Shown piece by piece: positions 1-14,375 of a DNA stretch of 64,000 bases. Within the stretch, counting starts at the first letter, position 1. The number at the start of each line of letters is the position of its first letter. Origin of the DNA: Macrotrachela quadricornifera (lineage: Eukaryota > Rotifera > Eurotatoria > Philodinida > Philodinidae); assembly GCA_022393335.1 (NCBI GenBank), contig JAJEKB010000253.1, forward strand, positions 68,877 to 132,876. Reading direction: 5' to 3'. The notes under the pieces are model-generated. The model did no database searches and was not told the origin of the DNA. It was given only the letters and a program-made list of their open reading frames with translations. The position numbers were made by a program, and so were the translations under genes.

Positions 1-1091
1 ATTCAACGTCTATTTGAGTTCATTCACACTTTGTTTTTCTTTCATCTCTTTCTTTTCTTTTTATTTCTCTTCATGTTCTCTACGTACATATGTGCTTTCG
101 TTGATTATATTACATAAGCAGACTACGTATGGTATATATATATATATGCTCTCCACCACACATGGATGGATCGGTTTTATTATATATCCTCTCTTTCTAT
201 TTTATAGGTAAAGGGTATATATGTAGGTTATAACTGAAGAATATATTGTAGCTTTAAGAAAGAAAGAAAAAAATGAAAAGAGATTTCTTGATGGATTTAA
301 GAAGGATTTTTTTTTCTTTTATTATATAGATAAACATTAATATAGTTTATCCTGCAAGATATGATCATGATTTATTTGCACATACTTCTTACAGAGATGT
401 GTGTCCTCTTCTTTTTTTTCTCTTTTCTCTCCTTGTTGTCTCCATTTATCCTTCGTGATATTGATAAGAAAACGAACAGGTCAATAGATGGTTGAATGAT
501 CACTCGTCTTTTGTTTAAAAAAATCAATAACCTAGCAATCTTTTCACTAATATATATGTACATATATTCACATACATAAATGCTTCTTATCTATTATTCG
601 TATTTTTTTCCCTTCATTCTGTGATGAGAAAAAGAAAAGAAAATTATTTTCGTTCATACACTTATTTCTTTAAAAAAAAAATTCAATGTTAGTGTTGTCA
701 CTGTCTTCTGATTACTCAATAGTGGTACGATAATTACATCATATATATATATATATAAGTAGAGAGCAGAAGCAGATCAGTTATATCGTTCCATATACAT
801 ATATGTAGAGAGAGAGAGAGAGACGGGAGTCGAGTAATCATGCATACTTTGCTTTTCTATGCATATTGTTTGAATTCTCTTATATTCTCTCTCTCTCCCT
901 CTCTCTCGCTCTTTTGTATTTGCTTGACATGTCAGTGCACTAGTATAGTCAGCAATGCAAGTTGTATATTGCTATCAGCATACATCGTCTAGACATTACA
1001 CTCGTTTACTGTATATGTCTGCATTATCAAATAGGTACTATGATTTGTATATGCTCATTTTTAGATTGATTGATGATCTATTTATCGATTA
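1..1091. other. Non-coding upstream region
   Basis: No supportable gene is seen. The stretch is AT-rich with pyrimidine-rich runs, TA repeats near 131-148 and 742-757, a GA tract at about 807-824 and a TC tract at about 886-909. It probably contains the 5' region of the membrane-protein gene that starts at 1092. Short open frames on both strands here are low-complexity and lack splice or family support. Confidence 0.5.
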
Positions 1092-3118
1092 ATGGAACAG
1101 TATTTGAATTTAGTGTGGAAAAATTATACTGCATCACTTTCTCGAAATTCTGATGATGAAACTTTCTCTGGCGAACAAGATGATGGTAAAGAAAAAAAAT
1201 ATTTTTTTTTTAATTAAATCTTTTTAATACTTTAAGATATGTTTACTGGTAATGATCTTCATTATAAAATTCCATTTTGGATCGGTGTTATTGTAATTAG
1301 TCTTCTTTTTTTATCAGCTATTGTTGCATCAATACGTTATTGTTTTTATACACTATGTTCATCACACGCTGGTAAGCTTTATACATTTCACACATTTTTC
1401 ATTGTCATAGAGTTACGTCATATTTATGAATAAGAAATAAAGTGAATCTCAATACAAACAATTCATTCAATAGTCAAAAAGAAGAAGAAGAGAATACCTT
1501 CTATATTACCTTGACTCTTTCGATGTCATTTTTTTTCCTTTTTATTCAATTGAATAAATAGAGACTTTCATTTTTCTCATATATACACGTACAAAGTGTT
1601 TTTATATGTATGTGCAATATATACATTGGTATGTTTTAATAAAATTCAAAATTGAAATTAGACCGACAATAATGATATGTGACCATTGAAATGGTATTCA
1701 TGCATATATGACCGAGAATACAAAAGATTGAACGAATATATACAATGGCATTGAATTACATTTATGAGTAGTTGTTGTGACGAGGCTAAGTGGAAGAGAA
1801 TAGAGAAAGAATAGGAACAAAGCTGTCTGTACAATTGTTAGTAGTGTCAATTAATTAGAGGAGACAATCATACAATAGGGTGTATGACGAAGTGCATGAA
1901 ACCAAAAAGATGAAATAAATTTACCGTTTTCACTTTTTAAATTATAAAACAGACAAAAAAAATTAAAATATTTGATTTTTAGAAACAGAAAAAGTGGCAT
2001 TAGTGCCACCAAGATCACCTTGTCTAACAAGTGCTGCTAATACAATTCAACGTCAACGACGTCAATTACCTGGTACTCTTACTCGTCATTCATCAGATGA
2101 TAATGAAAAATCATCATCATTTCCAGAGGAATCAAAAGATCATCATTCAAATAAATCAATTGTACCAATTATTCGTCAACATTCTCGACCACATTTTACA
2201 CCAACACATACATTAACACGACACCATCATTCAGATATTGACACCGACGATATTGATAATCATCATTTTCCTTCAAATGAAATAACACATTCTCAACTTC
2301 CAGTTGATTTTCGAAAAAAAATTCATGGTATTTATGTTTTACCTGTTTCACCTGCTCTTTCATCATCATCATCAACAACAAATACGGATGAAATAATAAA
2401 AAATGGTTCAAATACAATGCCTATTCGCTCTTTAAGACATCTATCATCATCAATAAATGTTCATAATAGTTTAACATGTCGTGGAATTAAAAATGATAGT
2501 TTTTCTGATTCACCACAACCAAAAGATCGTACATTACCTCGATCTCATGCTGGTACATTACGACGTATTCAACCTCCATTACAACCTCCACCATTACCAC
2601 CAACAATGGCATATTTACATTTCAATGATGTTCGATCATCAATCGATAATAATAATGATAAATCATCATTTCAACATCAGTCAAATACAATCGATCTCGA
2701 TCCGGATGCTATTGTTCTTCGTTTTAGTAGTCAAAAAATATATGGTACAAGTGAAGAAAATCAATTGAAAAAAGCTCCACCTGTACCGTGTCGATCACAA
2801 AAACCAACAATATTACCAATCGGTTTTGAAACTTTAACAACAACAACACAACCAGATGCGATTGGTTTTCGAACAATGATTGAATCATCTCCACAAGAAG
2901 ATTATTCAGAACATACATGGCCAAAACCACCTGAATCAATGACAACATCAGAAATTAGTGGACCACCACAACTTCTTCCACCATCAATACCTTATGATCG
3001 TCTTCATCATGATCATTTAATACCTACTGTACTTATGCGTCAAAATAATAGCACAACTAATTTTTTTCAACATCATCGATTTGGTGAACATACCATGTTG
3101 ACAGAATCAGAAACGTGA
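1092..3118 (+). CDS. Orphan single-pass membrane protein with long proline-rich cytosolic tail
   Basis: I do not recognise a family. Three exons join in frame: 1092-1185, 1237-1371 and 1983-3118, giving about 454 aa. Residues 1-45 are a short, acidic, presumably extracellular N-terminus with an N-Y-T glycosylation sequon and no signal peptide. One hydrophobic helix follows (IPFWIGVIVISLLFLSAIVA), with Arg and Cys residues just after it, suggesting an N-out topology. The remaining ~375 residues are disordered and rich in Ser, His, Thr and Pro. They include SH3-ligand-like motifs (PPLQPPPLPP, KKAPPVPCR) and two related LP...GTL-R motifs. The second intron is about 610 bp, long for this genome. 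An adaptor-type role for the tail is only a guess. The start codon is uncertain because an upstream exon cannot be excluded. Confidence 0.6.
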
Positions 3119-6035
3119 TGATACTTTTAACATTTTTTTGTTTTGTAACTTTTCTTGTTTTTTTTCTGTTTTCTTAAAGGCGAATGGCTGTTGTGTCATA
3201 ACAGTACTGTATAGTTTCTATGTTGAGATTTGCTCTTGTTTTTGTTCGTATTATAATAGGAAGAACCTCCTTCAAACTTTTTTTTTGTTTATTCTCTTGT
3301 TATTTGATTTCGTTTTAGTTTATTTGAATGAATTATGACAATAAAGAGGTACCAAATAAGATATAGTTTTAATTAGCTTTTTAAAAAATAGTTATTGACA
3401 GAAAAACTATTTTAATGAATTAGTTGTAGTATGATTATCAATAATAAATTGAATTTGATGGCAATTTACAATATCATGTAATGAGATTTATTATAAATGA
3501 AAAATTTTCTATTGAACGTGAAACAGAATTCTACTCCATCATATGATTTGCTTTTTATCCACTTAATACTATACATCATAAAGTTTAAAGTCAATAGATT
3601 TTATTATTATTGCTACAAAATTTTAAAAATACTATCATGCTTTAATTTATCAATTTTTAAATAATTTAAATAAATACAATATGATATAATAATAGACGTA
3701 TCGATAGAAAGAATATGATAGTCTGCATTTATCATTATTTTTACATTGTGTATAATAAACTAAATACGTGTATAGAATCAAAACAGAATATTATATCAAT
3801 CATATAATAATGATGAAAAAGAATTTCCATTGTTTAATATTAAATATGAAAAACTAAAATTATCATGAGTAGTAGAAAAGTTTTTCTCTCATTGAAATAT
3901 CTATTTTGTTATTCAAAGACAAATACTCTGAAACAAAAAGTTAGGAGAATATTGCCAAGAAAATACAAAAAAAAGTATTTATTGAGTTCAAACGTACATC
4001 GTACGATAATAACAATGGAGTACAATTACGATATAAAAGAAAATATTGAATAAACAAAAATACCTTCATGAATCATGAAAAACATCCAAATATAACTTCG
4101 TAAACAAGGATATATAAATAAAACATAAAGTATCTATCGATTTTGAATTTTATAATTATATATTCAGTGAGTCATGATGATTGTGACAAATAATATTATG
4201 CATATATTTCAGCAAAGATATGTTGTATGACCTTGATTTTTTTTTAAAAAGATGTACCATGAAAATTTTTATAAAAATCGTAAAAACAAATCCCTATTGA
4301 ATTATTTTAATAGAGTCTCTTATACTCAAACTGTACAGGTCATATGATGGTACTATGTTCCATCATATTTAACATAGGAAAAATATTTGTAAGACTTTTT
4401 GTTTTGCAATAAGAATTTATTTATATCGCTTTTGTAAAACTTTTCATAGTACATCTTTTTAAAAAGAAAATCAAGATTATACGATCTATACAACACTATT
4501 TGTCGCCATCATTATGACTTATCCGATAATTATCTGTCAAAATGATAAGAGTTTTTGTTTTGTTGTATGTTACATTAATAAATATTGAAAACGTTTGAAA
4601 AATTCTGAGCTAATCCTTAATTGTAATAAGATATATTTTTAAAATGAAAGTTTCTTATCAATTTCAAGGAGATAGATGTTTTGAAATAAGAATGTTTCCA
4701 TTGTCAAAAATTCAGAAATATTAAACATCATATTTCAGTTTTTTGTATAAAAAAAATTGTTTTTAAAACATATGTATATCGAATAAATGTTTATAAATAC
4801 AGAATGAATGACATAAGTTTTTCAATTCCATCAATTTATTATGTATAATATTAAAGCAAACTCATCTATGTTTTTTTTTATCCATTGAATTGTTCATTAT
4901 ATGTCCAAATGCACTCTAATTATTATTAACGAACTCTTTTAGATTTCTAAAGATGATAGAATTAATTCATATTTTAAAAAACAAATCAACTAACCCTCAA
5001 TAATCTTTTCTATTATAAATCTTACGTTATTCTATAAATTGTTTTTTGATACATATTTTTGCAGAATTATTTGTAGAATAAAATTATCCAAGTTTACTAT
5101 TATTTATTCTTTATATTCTATTTCCTTTCGTTCAGATAGTACTTGAAAGTTTCTTTCAAAATATAAAACAGAATTTATATATTGATAGATTTTCAAATTT
5201 GATATTCTACTATAAAAATAGGAATGGAACCGTCTTGGATGAGTTTTTTTAATGAAATTTTACTAGTTTTCATATATTTTAATCGTTTTTTGAACTTTTC
5301 TTTATGGATATTAAAATAAATCTCAATTATAATCAATATGTGTTCACTCATTCATTTGCTTTTTATTTCCTCTTTTCTTATTGACAGTCAGTCAGTCACA
5401 TTTGACTGATCATTGTTTTATCTTTCTTGCTTCAATTGTGATCAACAATAATTATTAGAAAGACGATTCAATGTTAAACAAAATAAAAAACATTGAACAA
5501 TACATTAAGAAGGTACGCCGAATGGACAGCTTAAGAGAGAAAAGAGCAATAATCATCTTTGTTTCAAATGTGAATCAATCTTTCATCCTTGTCGTTCGAC
5601 AACTACCGATCAAGCTTGATCACTAACATACATATACATACAATATTGTCTGTCTGTCTGCTCAGTCATAGAGAGTCATTGATACATTCAGTGAATGAAT
5701 GAGCAGTGCAACCGAGCGTTGCTGATCTGATTTTAGTGGTGACTGTCAAATGTTCGTCATTTCAAGTGGAGAATAGGATATACGAACTTCTATTCAATGA
5801 GACGATTATCACAAACACAAAAAGAAAACAGAAAAGAAAAAGAGAAATGTTTGTTGTGTTTTTTTTTATATCTACAAGTCATAAGAAAATTATTGTCAAA
5901 ATCGATCCCAAAATGTATTTGTTCCAGACGATGCTGATGTTGAAGGAAAATGAGTCGATTGTAATGGCATTGGTGTATGAAGAAAATTCGCTAAATTTAA
6001 AAGAAAAAATATATCAGATAAAAAATTTGTTTCTA
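3119..6035. other. Intergenic region between converging genes
   Basis: AT-rich DNA between the 3' ends of the membrane-protein gene (+) and PAX6 (-). It contains the inverted repeat at 4150-4540. Open frames at 3138-3338, 3865-4053 and 5706-6056 are low-complexity without splice support, and the last overlaps the final PAX6 exon on the opposite strand. No further gene is supported. Confidence 0.5.
4150..4540. repeat. Imperfect foldback (inverted repeat), MITE-like
   Basis: The left arm contains AAAAAGATGTACCATGAAAA near 4246-4265. Its imperfect reverse complement is in the right arm, near 4441-4466. Outer segments also pair: GTCATGATGATTGTGACAAA near 4171 with the complement near 4500-4520. 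The centre, around 4340-4375, is itself palindromic (ATGATGGTACTATGTTCCATCAT). The left arm carries about 28 extra bases. No coding capacity is seen. Boundaries are approximate and no target-site duplication was found. Confidence 0.6.
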
Positions 6036-7969
<1,934 letters not shown>

Positions 7970-8779
7970 TTCATTTAATTCAATGACGTATAAAAAAAAG
8001 ATCCAAAAACTTCCTCTCTTTTTATATACAAATGCAAAATAAGCAAAAAAAAAAGTCTCTTCTTTGTATTATCTCATGTAAATATGGTCAAATGGGACAT
8101 TGCAAATCTGCCTTTGTCATCAAATAGTAATTAAATCGAATCAATGATAGCATTATTATTATTATTATTCTACTGACTCCCCGATGATAAGCTTAAAGAT
8201 AGAAAAAGACAAAATATAATTTCTAAAGAGAAAGTTAATAGAGTTGTCAGCTGGAGTAGGCGATACAAGATTTCACAAAGTCATCCTCTTATCAATTCTA
8301 ATTCATTTGCACAAAGATAAATAGAAAATCTAATTTTTTTTTCTTACTTACGTTAATATAAAGATATATTCAATGTAAAAAAATGAAAGAATCTACAAGT
8401 AGAAAAAGAAAAAAAATTATATACATGACGAATAGAGTTGTTTCATTTTTTTTTTATTCAATATGAAATGAATAATGAAGTAAAGAAAGAGAGCAAATAA
8501 ATACAACTTCAACTATGGATTATTCAGTGAAAGAACCACTTTACTACAATACATACATATACACTATCAGCAACTAGCTATCAATAGTGTTGCCCACTTG
8601 AAATGGTCTACTTAACGATCAAGTTAGTATAATTATTTCGATGCCAATGGGAGAAAATAATCATTTCAACGATGTTCATTCGAATTTTTCAATGTAGTCA
8701 AAAAAAAAACGAGAGAAGAAAGTTCTAACAAGCAACATGTATACACCTGTTGGATTGTAATACTATTTTTTTTTCTTCT
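7970..8779. other. Upstream region of PAX6
   Basis: No gene is seen. AT-rich DNA that probably holds the PAX6 promoter and any 5' untranslated exons. It contains an ATT trinucleotide run near 8153-8169. Confidence 0.5.
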
Positions 8780-9056
8780 TCATCGTCTTCTTTTGCCGTT
8801 TTTTTTTCTCTTCTTCTTTTCTATCGTTTCGTTCTCATTTGATGATACGAATGTTGATTCGATTGGTGACAACAAATCATACACATTTTCTAATGAACGC
8901 ATGTATCCCATCAAATCTTTTTTTTTCTCTCTATAACAAAAAAAAATGATTTTTAAAAATGAAAAATAATTAAATAAATTGATTAATAACTTACAGAAAT
9001 CCGCTAGTATTTGAAACATTTAAATAAATGTCTAATCGAATAATACATGAACACAT
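8780..9056 (-). CDS. Small hypothetical two-exon protein, uncertain
   Basis: Two exons (8995-9056 and 8780-8930) join in frame through a GTAAGT donor and a TTATAG acceptor to give about 70 aa, starting MCSCIIRLDIYLNV and ending in a very basic tail (EKKKRKKNGKRRR). The middle contains YMRSLENVYDLLSPIESTF. No family is recognised. The good donor and frame continuity support a gene. The small size, the low-complexity tail and the lack of any known homologue argue for caution. It could also be the end of a longer transcript or a chance open frame. Confidence 0.3.
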
Positions 9057-11774
9057 TTCTATCATTTATACTAGTCACGAAGTATCATATATATTTGTTT
9101 TATAAACACAAATTATCATCTATTTGTAAAATTCATACATGCAAAGAATGATTATTATCTGATTAGACAAACGAAGTCACTAATTTCATAGAGTTCATGT
9201 CAATTAAAGATGTTTATCGTATATTTTCTTATTATCATTGAAGGTTTGTTCAACAAACTATATATATTTATTTTTTTTTTTCTTTTTAGTTTTTACTGGA
9301 AATGAAAAATGATTGTAATATTAAACTACTTATTATTCTATAAAAAAAAAACGTTTAGATAATCATTTTCATCATGTTATTTTTAGTGTTGTTATTTATT
9401 TATATATATTATTGATTGGCTATTTGTATTGATTGGTTGAAAAAATTTCTAGTCCTCCAATAATCGATCGACCGATGAAGCTTCATAACGAGAAAAAGAA
9501 AATCGTAATGTTCGAACAGATGAGAAAATGATAATATCTTTTACTTTTTCTTTCTATTCCTTTATCCCTATTGAATCGATATGAGAGAACGACAACGTTC
9601 GTATTACGTACGGGCGTCTGATTTTGAATATATACATATATTCGTTTGTATCCTCCAACTGTCCATCAAGCGGAAGATGCGCGTGCACGCACCTTTTCAT
9701 AAGATATTTATATAGATAATGCGTCAAGAAAAAAATGAGTATACATTGAGGAATGTCTCATCATCAAATGGAACGTGCACCATTGCACATTGACTAGCCT
9801 GAAGCAGTATATAAAAAGATATTTTGATATATATTTCATCATTGAAAAGTAAAACGAAATAAAAGAATTCTAATATTGATATTGTAAGCTTGATTAAACA
9901 TTATTCATATCCTTTTAGCGGTATATTTTATCAAAGTTTGATGCGTTTTTATGATAGAGAGGCATTCTTACATCTGCTTTATATAATAAAAACATAATCA
10001 TTTTTCTTGATAAATATCAATCAAGAGATTTGTAAGCTTGAAAAAGATACAGATTAGAGAAATTCATTGTTTGTAACATATTCTCATTATTTAATAAAAA
10101 ATGAATAAGATCAGTAAAAAAAATGTATCAAGATAATATAGAAGTTTATTTAAGTTTGAAACGAAAAGAGAAATAAATAATATATTACACTGAAAATACA
10201 AAATTGTTTTGGTCGTGTGAATTTTTGAAACTCTTTTTAGACTGTGAAAAGCATGTATTCTTTTTTTCAATATATGATTAAACATATGTATCCATACTTC
10301 GTGTATAATCGTAATTAAGATGGTTCATAAGTGATATAATATATTAAACTCAAGGAGATAATGTTTTATATGTTCAGTTGTATATTGATAATAAAAAATG
10401 AATTATATTATATGTGAACGTTTAACTGATGAATCTGAGATAAAGATAGACTACATATTTATTTTTCAAACTTAAAAAATAAGAATTAAAACGATTAATT
10501 TATAGTTCCAACATTCAAAAATATATGTTGAAAGTATTTAGGTAAGCTTAATATTGTTAAACATAAAAGTAGATTGAATGGAAATTCTTTCCTGAACTAC
10601 AACTACAATGTTTACAATGAGAATATTTGTGTTGTCAATTAGTAAGTTTAGACATATTCGAGTGAAATTAAGGTTGTCACCATCAAACAAACAAATTTAA
10701 AAAGTAGGCAGTATTTGCCTTGCATCGATAGAGATATTCAACTTTTAAGATATCTACGGTATGTGTAACGTATTCATAATTCAAAATTTCAGCATGGTTT
10801 TTCTTTTAGTCTGATACTTGTATGTAGCTCATAGAGTTGCCTAAGAAAAACTATAGTATAAATTGGAAAAAGAATATTTTACGAAAGCCAGAACTTTAGG
10901 TCTATATTTCATTTATATGTGAAGATGATGGTATTTTGGATTTTTCTTCGTGAAATATTCTTTTTTTTTAATTTGTACTATACTTTTTCTTGTACGATTC
11001 TATGAATTATATCCAAGTATCAGATTAAAAGAAAAACAAAATGCTGAAGTTTTGAATTATGAGTACTTTGTATATACAGTAAATATTTTAAAAACCTGAA
11101 TATCTCGATCAATGCGTGCCAAGAGTAGCTTATATTTTAAGTTTCTTAGTTTGATGGTGAGAGCTTTAATTTAACACGAATATGTCTAATTTTATTAATT
11201 GACTACACAAAAGTTTGCATCGTTAATATATTTTTTGAGATGTTTTATTTTTGTAACAGTAGTGATAATAATAACAATAATGCAAAGAGAATGTGAGATT
11301 GATTATATGACTAAAATTATTAATAATAGAAAGCAATAGTTCGGGTTAATCCAAGTGTATGAGTGATAAATCAGATCTAAGATCATTTCTAGCCATATAA
11401 AATTTTTATATACGCACCTGATACTATCTACCATTTATTCAATTATAAGAAAATAGTGACAGTAGGAAACACGGATTTCACAACGCTGATTTTGAAAGTT
11501 TGCCATTGTCATTCGTGCAATTATATTAACAGTCAAAGTTTTATACAAGCATATCTTTTAGTAATTGTTAAAACAAAACTATTTTATCATGCGTATAATC
11601 AATCAGGTTTTCGATATTCGAATAAGTCCGATCACAAAACGATAAAGACGTGTACGTTCTCAAAAGATAATATTACTAATTTATTAGTATGAATTAATCA
11701 TTAGAAACTCGAAAATACAAATTTTGATCAAAAGACTACATTACACACAACATAAAATTATATCTTTTACTGTA
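9057..11774. other. Long intergenic region
   Basis: About 2.7 kb of AT-rich DNA. The only structure I can support is the inverted repeat at about 10690-11140. Open frames at 10091-10285 and 11456-11692 are short, AT-driven and not family-like. No tRNA-like or rRNA-like sequence was recognised by eye. Confidence 0.5.
10690..11140. repeat. Foldback element with ~200-bp imperfect arms, MITE-like
   Basis: The left arm (about 10700-10910) holds TTCATAATTCAAAATTTCAG and TTCTTTTAGTCTGATACTTG. The right arm (about 10930-11130), read on the minus strand, holds CTCATAATTCAAAACTTCAG and TTCTTTTAATCTGATACTTG in the same order. Similarity continues outward to GCATCGATAGAGATATTCA, against GCATTGATCGAGATATTCA on the other side. 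Matches are interrupted by substitutions and small indels, which suggests an aged copy. There are no open frames. The ends are only approximately placed. Confidence 0.7.
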
Positions 11775-12003
11775 TCACTCTATATCAATAGGAGGCATAT
11801 GAACAACAGCGATAGCATATGGACTTAATGTTATTCTACTNNNNNNNNNNATCATGTGCGTCCCAAGATACTTCAATAAGAATAGGATCACCATTAATTT
11901 GATCCTGGTGTTGTTCGCCCGTTTCAGATGCTGGTAAAAGATGAGCAATGTCGATAGCTAAGAAACATAATAGAATTATCCACGTGCACTTTTTGATATT
12001 CAT
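11775..12003 (-). CDS. Small secreted protein interrupted by assembly gap
   Basis: The minus-strand frame begins with MNIKKCTWIILLCFLAID, a basic then hydrophobic stretch that looks like a signal peptide. Cleavage is plausible near HLLPASETG. The mature part continues through DPILIEVSWDAHD to the gap at 11841-11850. Beyond the gap another frame (SRITLSPYAIAVVHMPPIDIE, then stop at 11775-11777) is open. If the 10 Ns are a placeholder for a gap of unknown size, the two parts may be one protein of about 75 aa or more. Read literally, 10 Ns bring a stop immediately after the gap. The family is not recognised. Confidence 0.4.
11841..11850. other. Assembly gap (10 N)
   Basis: Ten consecutive undetermined bases. 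The round number suggests a scaffold-gap placeholder rather than a measured length, so the reading frame across it cannot be trusted. Confidence 0.99.
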
Positions 12004-14375
12004 TGTTGCAAATAATATAAAAAACAACAGTGTGTTTTGCTTTTGTCTCGAATCTAGAGTCAATAGAAGCTATCTACCACAGCTCTCTTTTATCTCTAGT
12101 TGGTTAAAAAGAAGTATGCTGGGTAGAGAACATTCTAATAGTAGTTAACATACAGTGTCTTGTGTTATTATTTCAAGGAGATAAAGAGATCTAAAACAAA
12201 GTGAGAATAATCTGTTTTATGAGATACATTAAAAAAAAATGTTACATGATTATATTTTCCAATAAAGAAACTTGAACCGTCTAGTTTCTTCAGAATAATG
12301 CAAATTGATGACTTGAAATTTCACATTTGAATAACTGAAAATGTATACAAAAAAAAAATTTCTAAGATTAATAACAAATTTAATTTAGGAAAACAATATT
12401 TCATTTTATTTAAGGGTACGCAGAAGTAGTGATGGAGATATCTTATTATCTTCTAGATGGCTTGAAGAAATTTTTCTTTTATGAGATGATAGAAAAAACG
12501 AAGCTCTATGTTTTTCTACGCTATTTCATACCTGTTCTACTGATATTATAATAATAGAATTTCAATAGAAACCGTTTTTGTTAATAATTTAACTAAGAGG
12601 TAATGCAAATTAAATGATTATGTTTTATATTTGAATTTTAATCACTCACTACGTTATACTAAATAACGAAATACATCAGAAGATGCAATGTAGAAGCTCT
12701 ACAATTTACGTAAGATGGATTATTTTAGATGCACTTTTTGTTTTTCTAATGAGGAAAATTTTGAACGATCCATTTTCGATCGTGAGAAAACGAGATTTTT
12801 TTTGCCATAAGATCAGATCATTTCTTTTTCTCATTTTATCTTTTTATCATATAATATCTTCTATTTAAAAAACGAAAATATATCATAAGATGCAGCATGA
12901 AAAGTCCTACAACTTGTATAAGACCGCTTATTTTCATCGTGTACTTCGTGTTTTCAAAAAATGCAGAATTCTGTGTGACTGTGTCGAAAAAATCATTTTT
13001 TTCTTTTACGAAGAGAAATTCTTTTATCTTATCGTATATGTAAAATAAACCATTCTTTAGAAATTATAGAGCTTTTCACACTGCATCTTCTGATATATTT
13101 TGGTTTTTAATACACAATATAGTGAGCGATTAAAAATTCAAATGCAAAATGTAGCCATTTAGTTTGCATTATTCCTTAGTTAAATTTTCAACAAAAACCG
13201 TTTCTATTGAAATTCTATTATTATAATGTCAGTTGAGCAGGTATGAAATAGCACAGAAAAAATAGAACTTGGTTTTCTCTATCATCTGATAAAAGAAAAA
13301 TTTCTTCAAGCCTTCTAGAAGAAAATAAGATATCTCCGCCACTATTTTTGAGTCCCTTAAATATTTCAGAAAAATTTTAATATTATCTGAAAATGGTTAA
13401 ACATGAGACTTACAGTCAAGGCAAAAAATATTTATTTGTTTTTTTGCAATACTATCACAATCTAAGAAGGATTTTGTGAAGATGAATAAAGATAATTTAC
13501 CATGATCTATATTTTCAAGATTTCATATCTTTCTTCTTTTGTAATTCTAAATATTTATTTAATAATTTATCTTCATTATTCTTTTTTCATAAGATTTTCT
13601 AATGACCTAAGAATATTGTAATGGCATATTAGTTTCAATAAATATTTGTTATTTCTTTTCTAATTTATTTTCATAAGATAAAAATCTGCTCAAAATTTTC
13701 ATTGCTTAATTTTTTAAATTGTTTCATATTGATTATATTCATTAAAATATTGTAAATGATGATGACATAATATTACAAAATGAGTTCACATCGGGAAAAT
13801 ATATTATTTCAGACGAATGAAGAAACGATAATAATAATTATTGAATCCATTGAGGTTTTTTCTCTTCTATTTTGATAACACAAATTTATATAGATCTTAT
13901 CCAGGAACGATAGTATCATTAGACGGAATTAAAGATGGCTAGAAATTGTCTTCATTAATAATTTGATAAGATTCATCTACCTGATAATATTGATGAACAA
14001 TGCTAAACGAAACAAATGAATTATTTTATTTCAATAAACGAAATCTGGTTGTGTTCTTTTATAAAATTAAGTTAAGCCTTGCAAACTGACAATTTTTCAT
14101 CATTTCTTAAAGTATATTTCAAAATCATTTTCTAAATAAAATTATAAGAAAAAAAATTGATTATTCTTTTGTATTACATATATAATATAAAGACAAAAGG
14201 TTTTGCAAGCTTATTTTTCTGAAACGAATCGAATTCTTATTTTTAGACATGATTAAAATACAAAATTGATAATAAGAAGTAGTTTTATTTATTATAATGG
14301 AAATAAGTATTAAAAAATAATGTTTTACTAAAATGCTCCATTACAATATAAAAGTTCTTTAAACTATATTTGCAT
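12004..14375. other. Intergenic region with one foldback element
   Basis: Contains the inverted repeat at 12408-13363. Otherwise AT-rich DNA with no supportable gene. The open frame at 12683-12868 lies inside the repeat. Confidence 0.5.
12408..13363. mobile_element. Foldback/MITE-like element with terminal TTAAGGG inverted repeats
   Basis: The left end, TTTAAGGG then AGTGATGGAGATATCTTAT, matches the reverse complement of the right end, ATAAGATATCTCCGCCACTA then CCCTTAAAT. Pairing continues for several hundred bases: GAATTTCAATAGAAACCGTT near 12559 pairs with AACCGTTTCTATTGAAATTC near 13195. Inside, a ~50-bp module containing ATCAGAAGATGCA occurs twice in direct orientation (near 12675 and 12880) and once inverted (near 13085). 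There is no transposase frame, so this would be a non-autonomous element. The target-site duplication is not clear. Confidence 0.7.

Noticed and set aside
11456..11692. 78-aa open frame
   Set aside because: Isolated, no signal peptide, domain or supporting splice sites.
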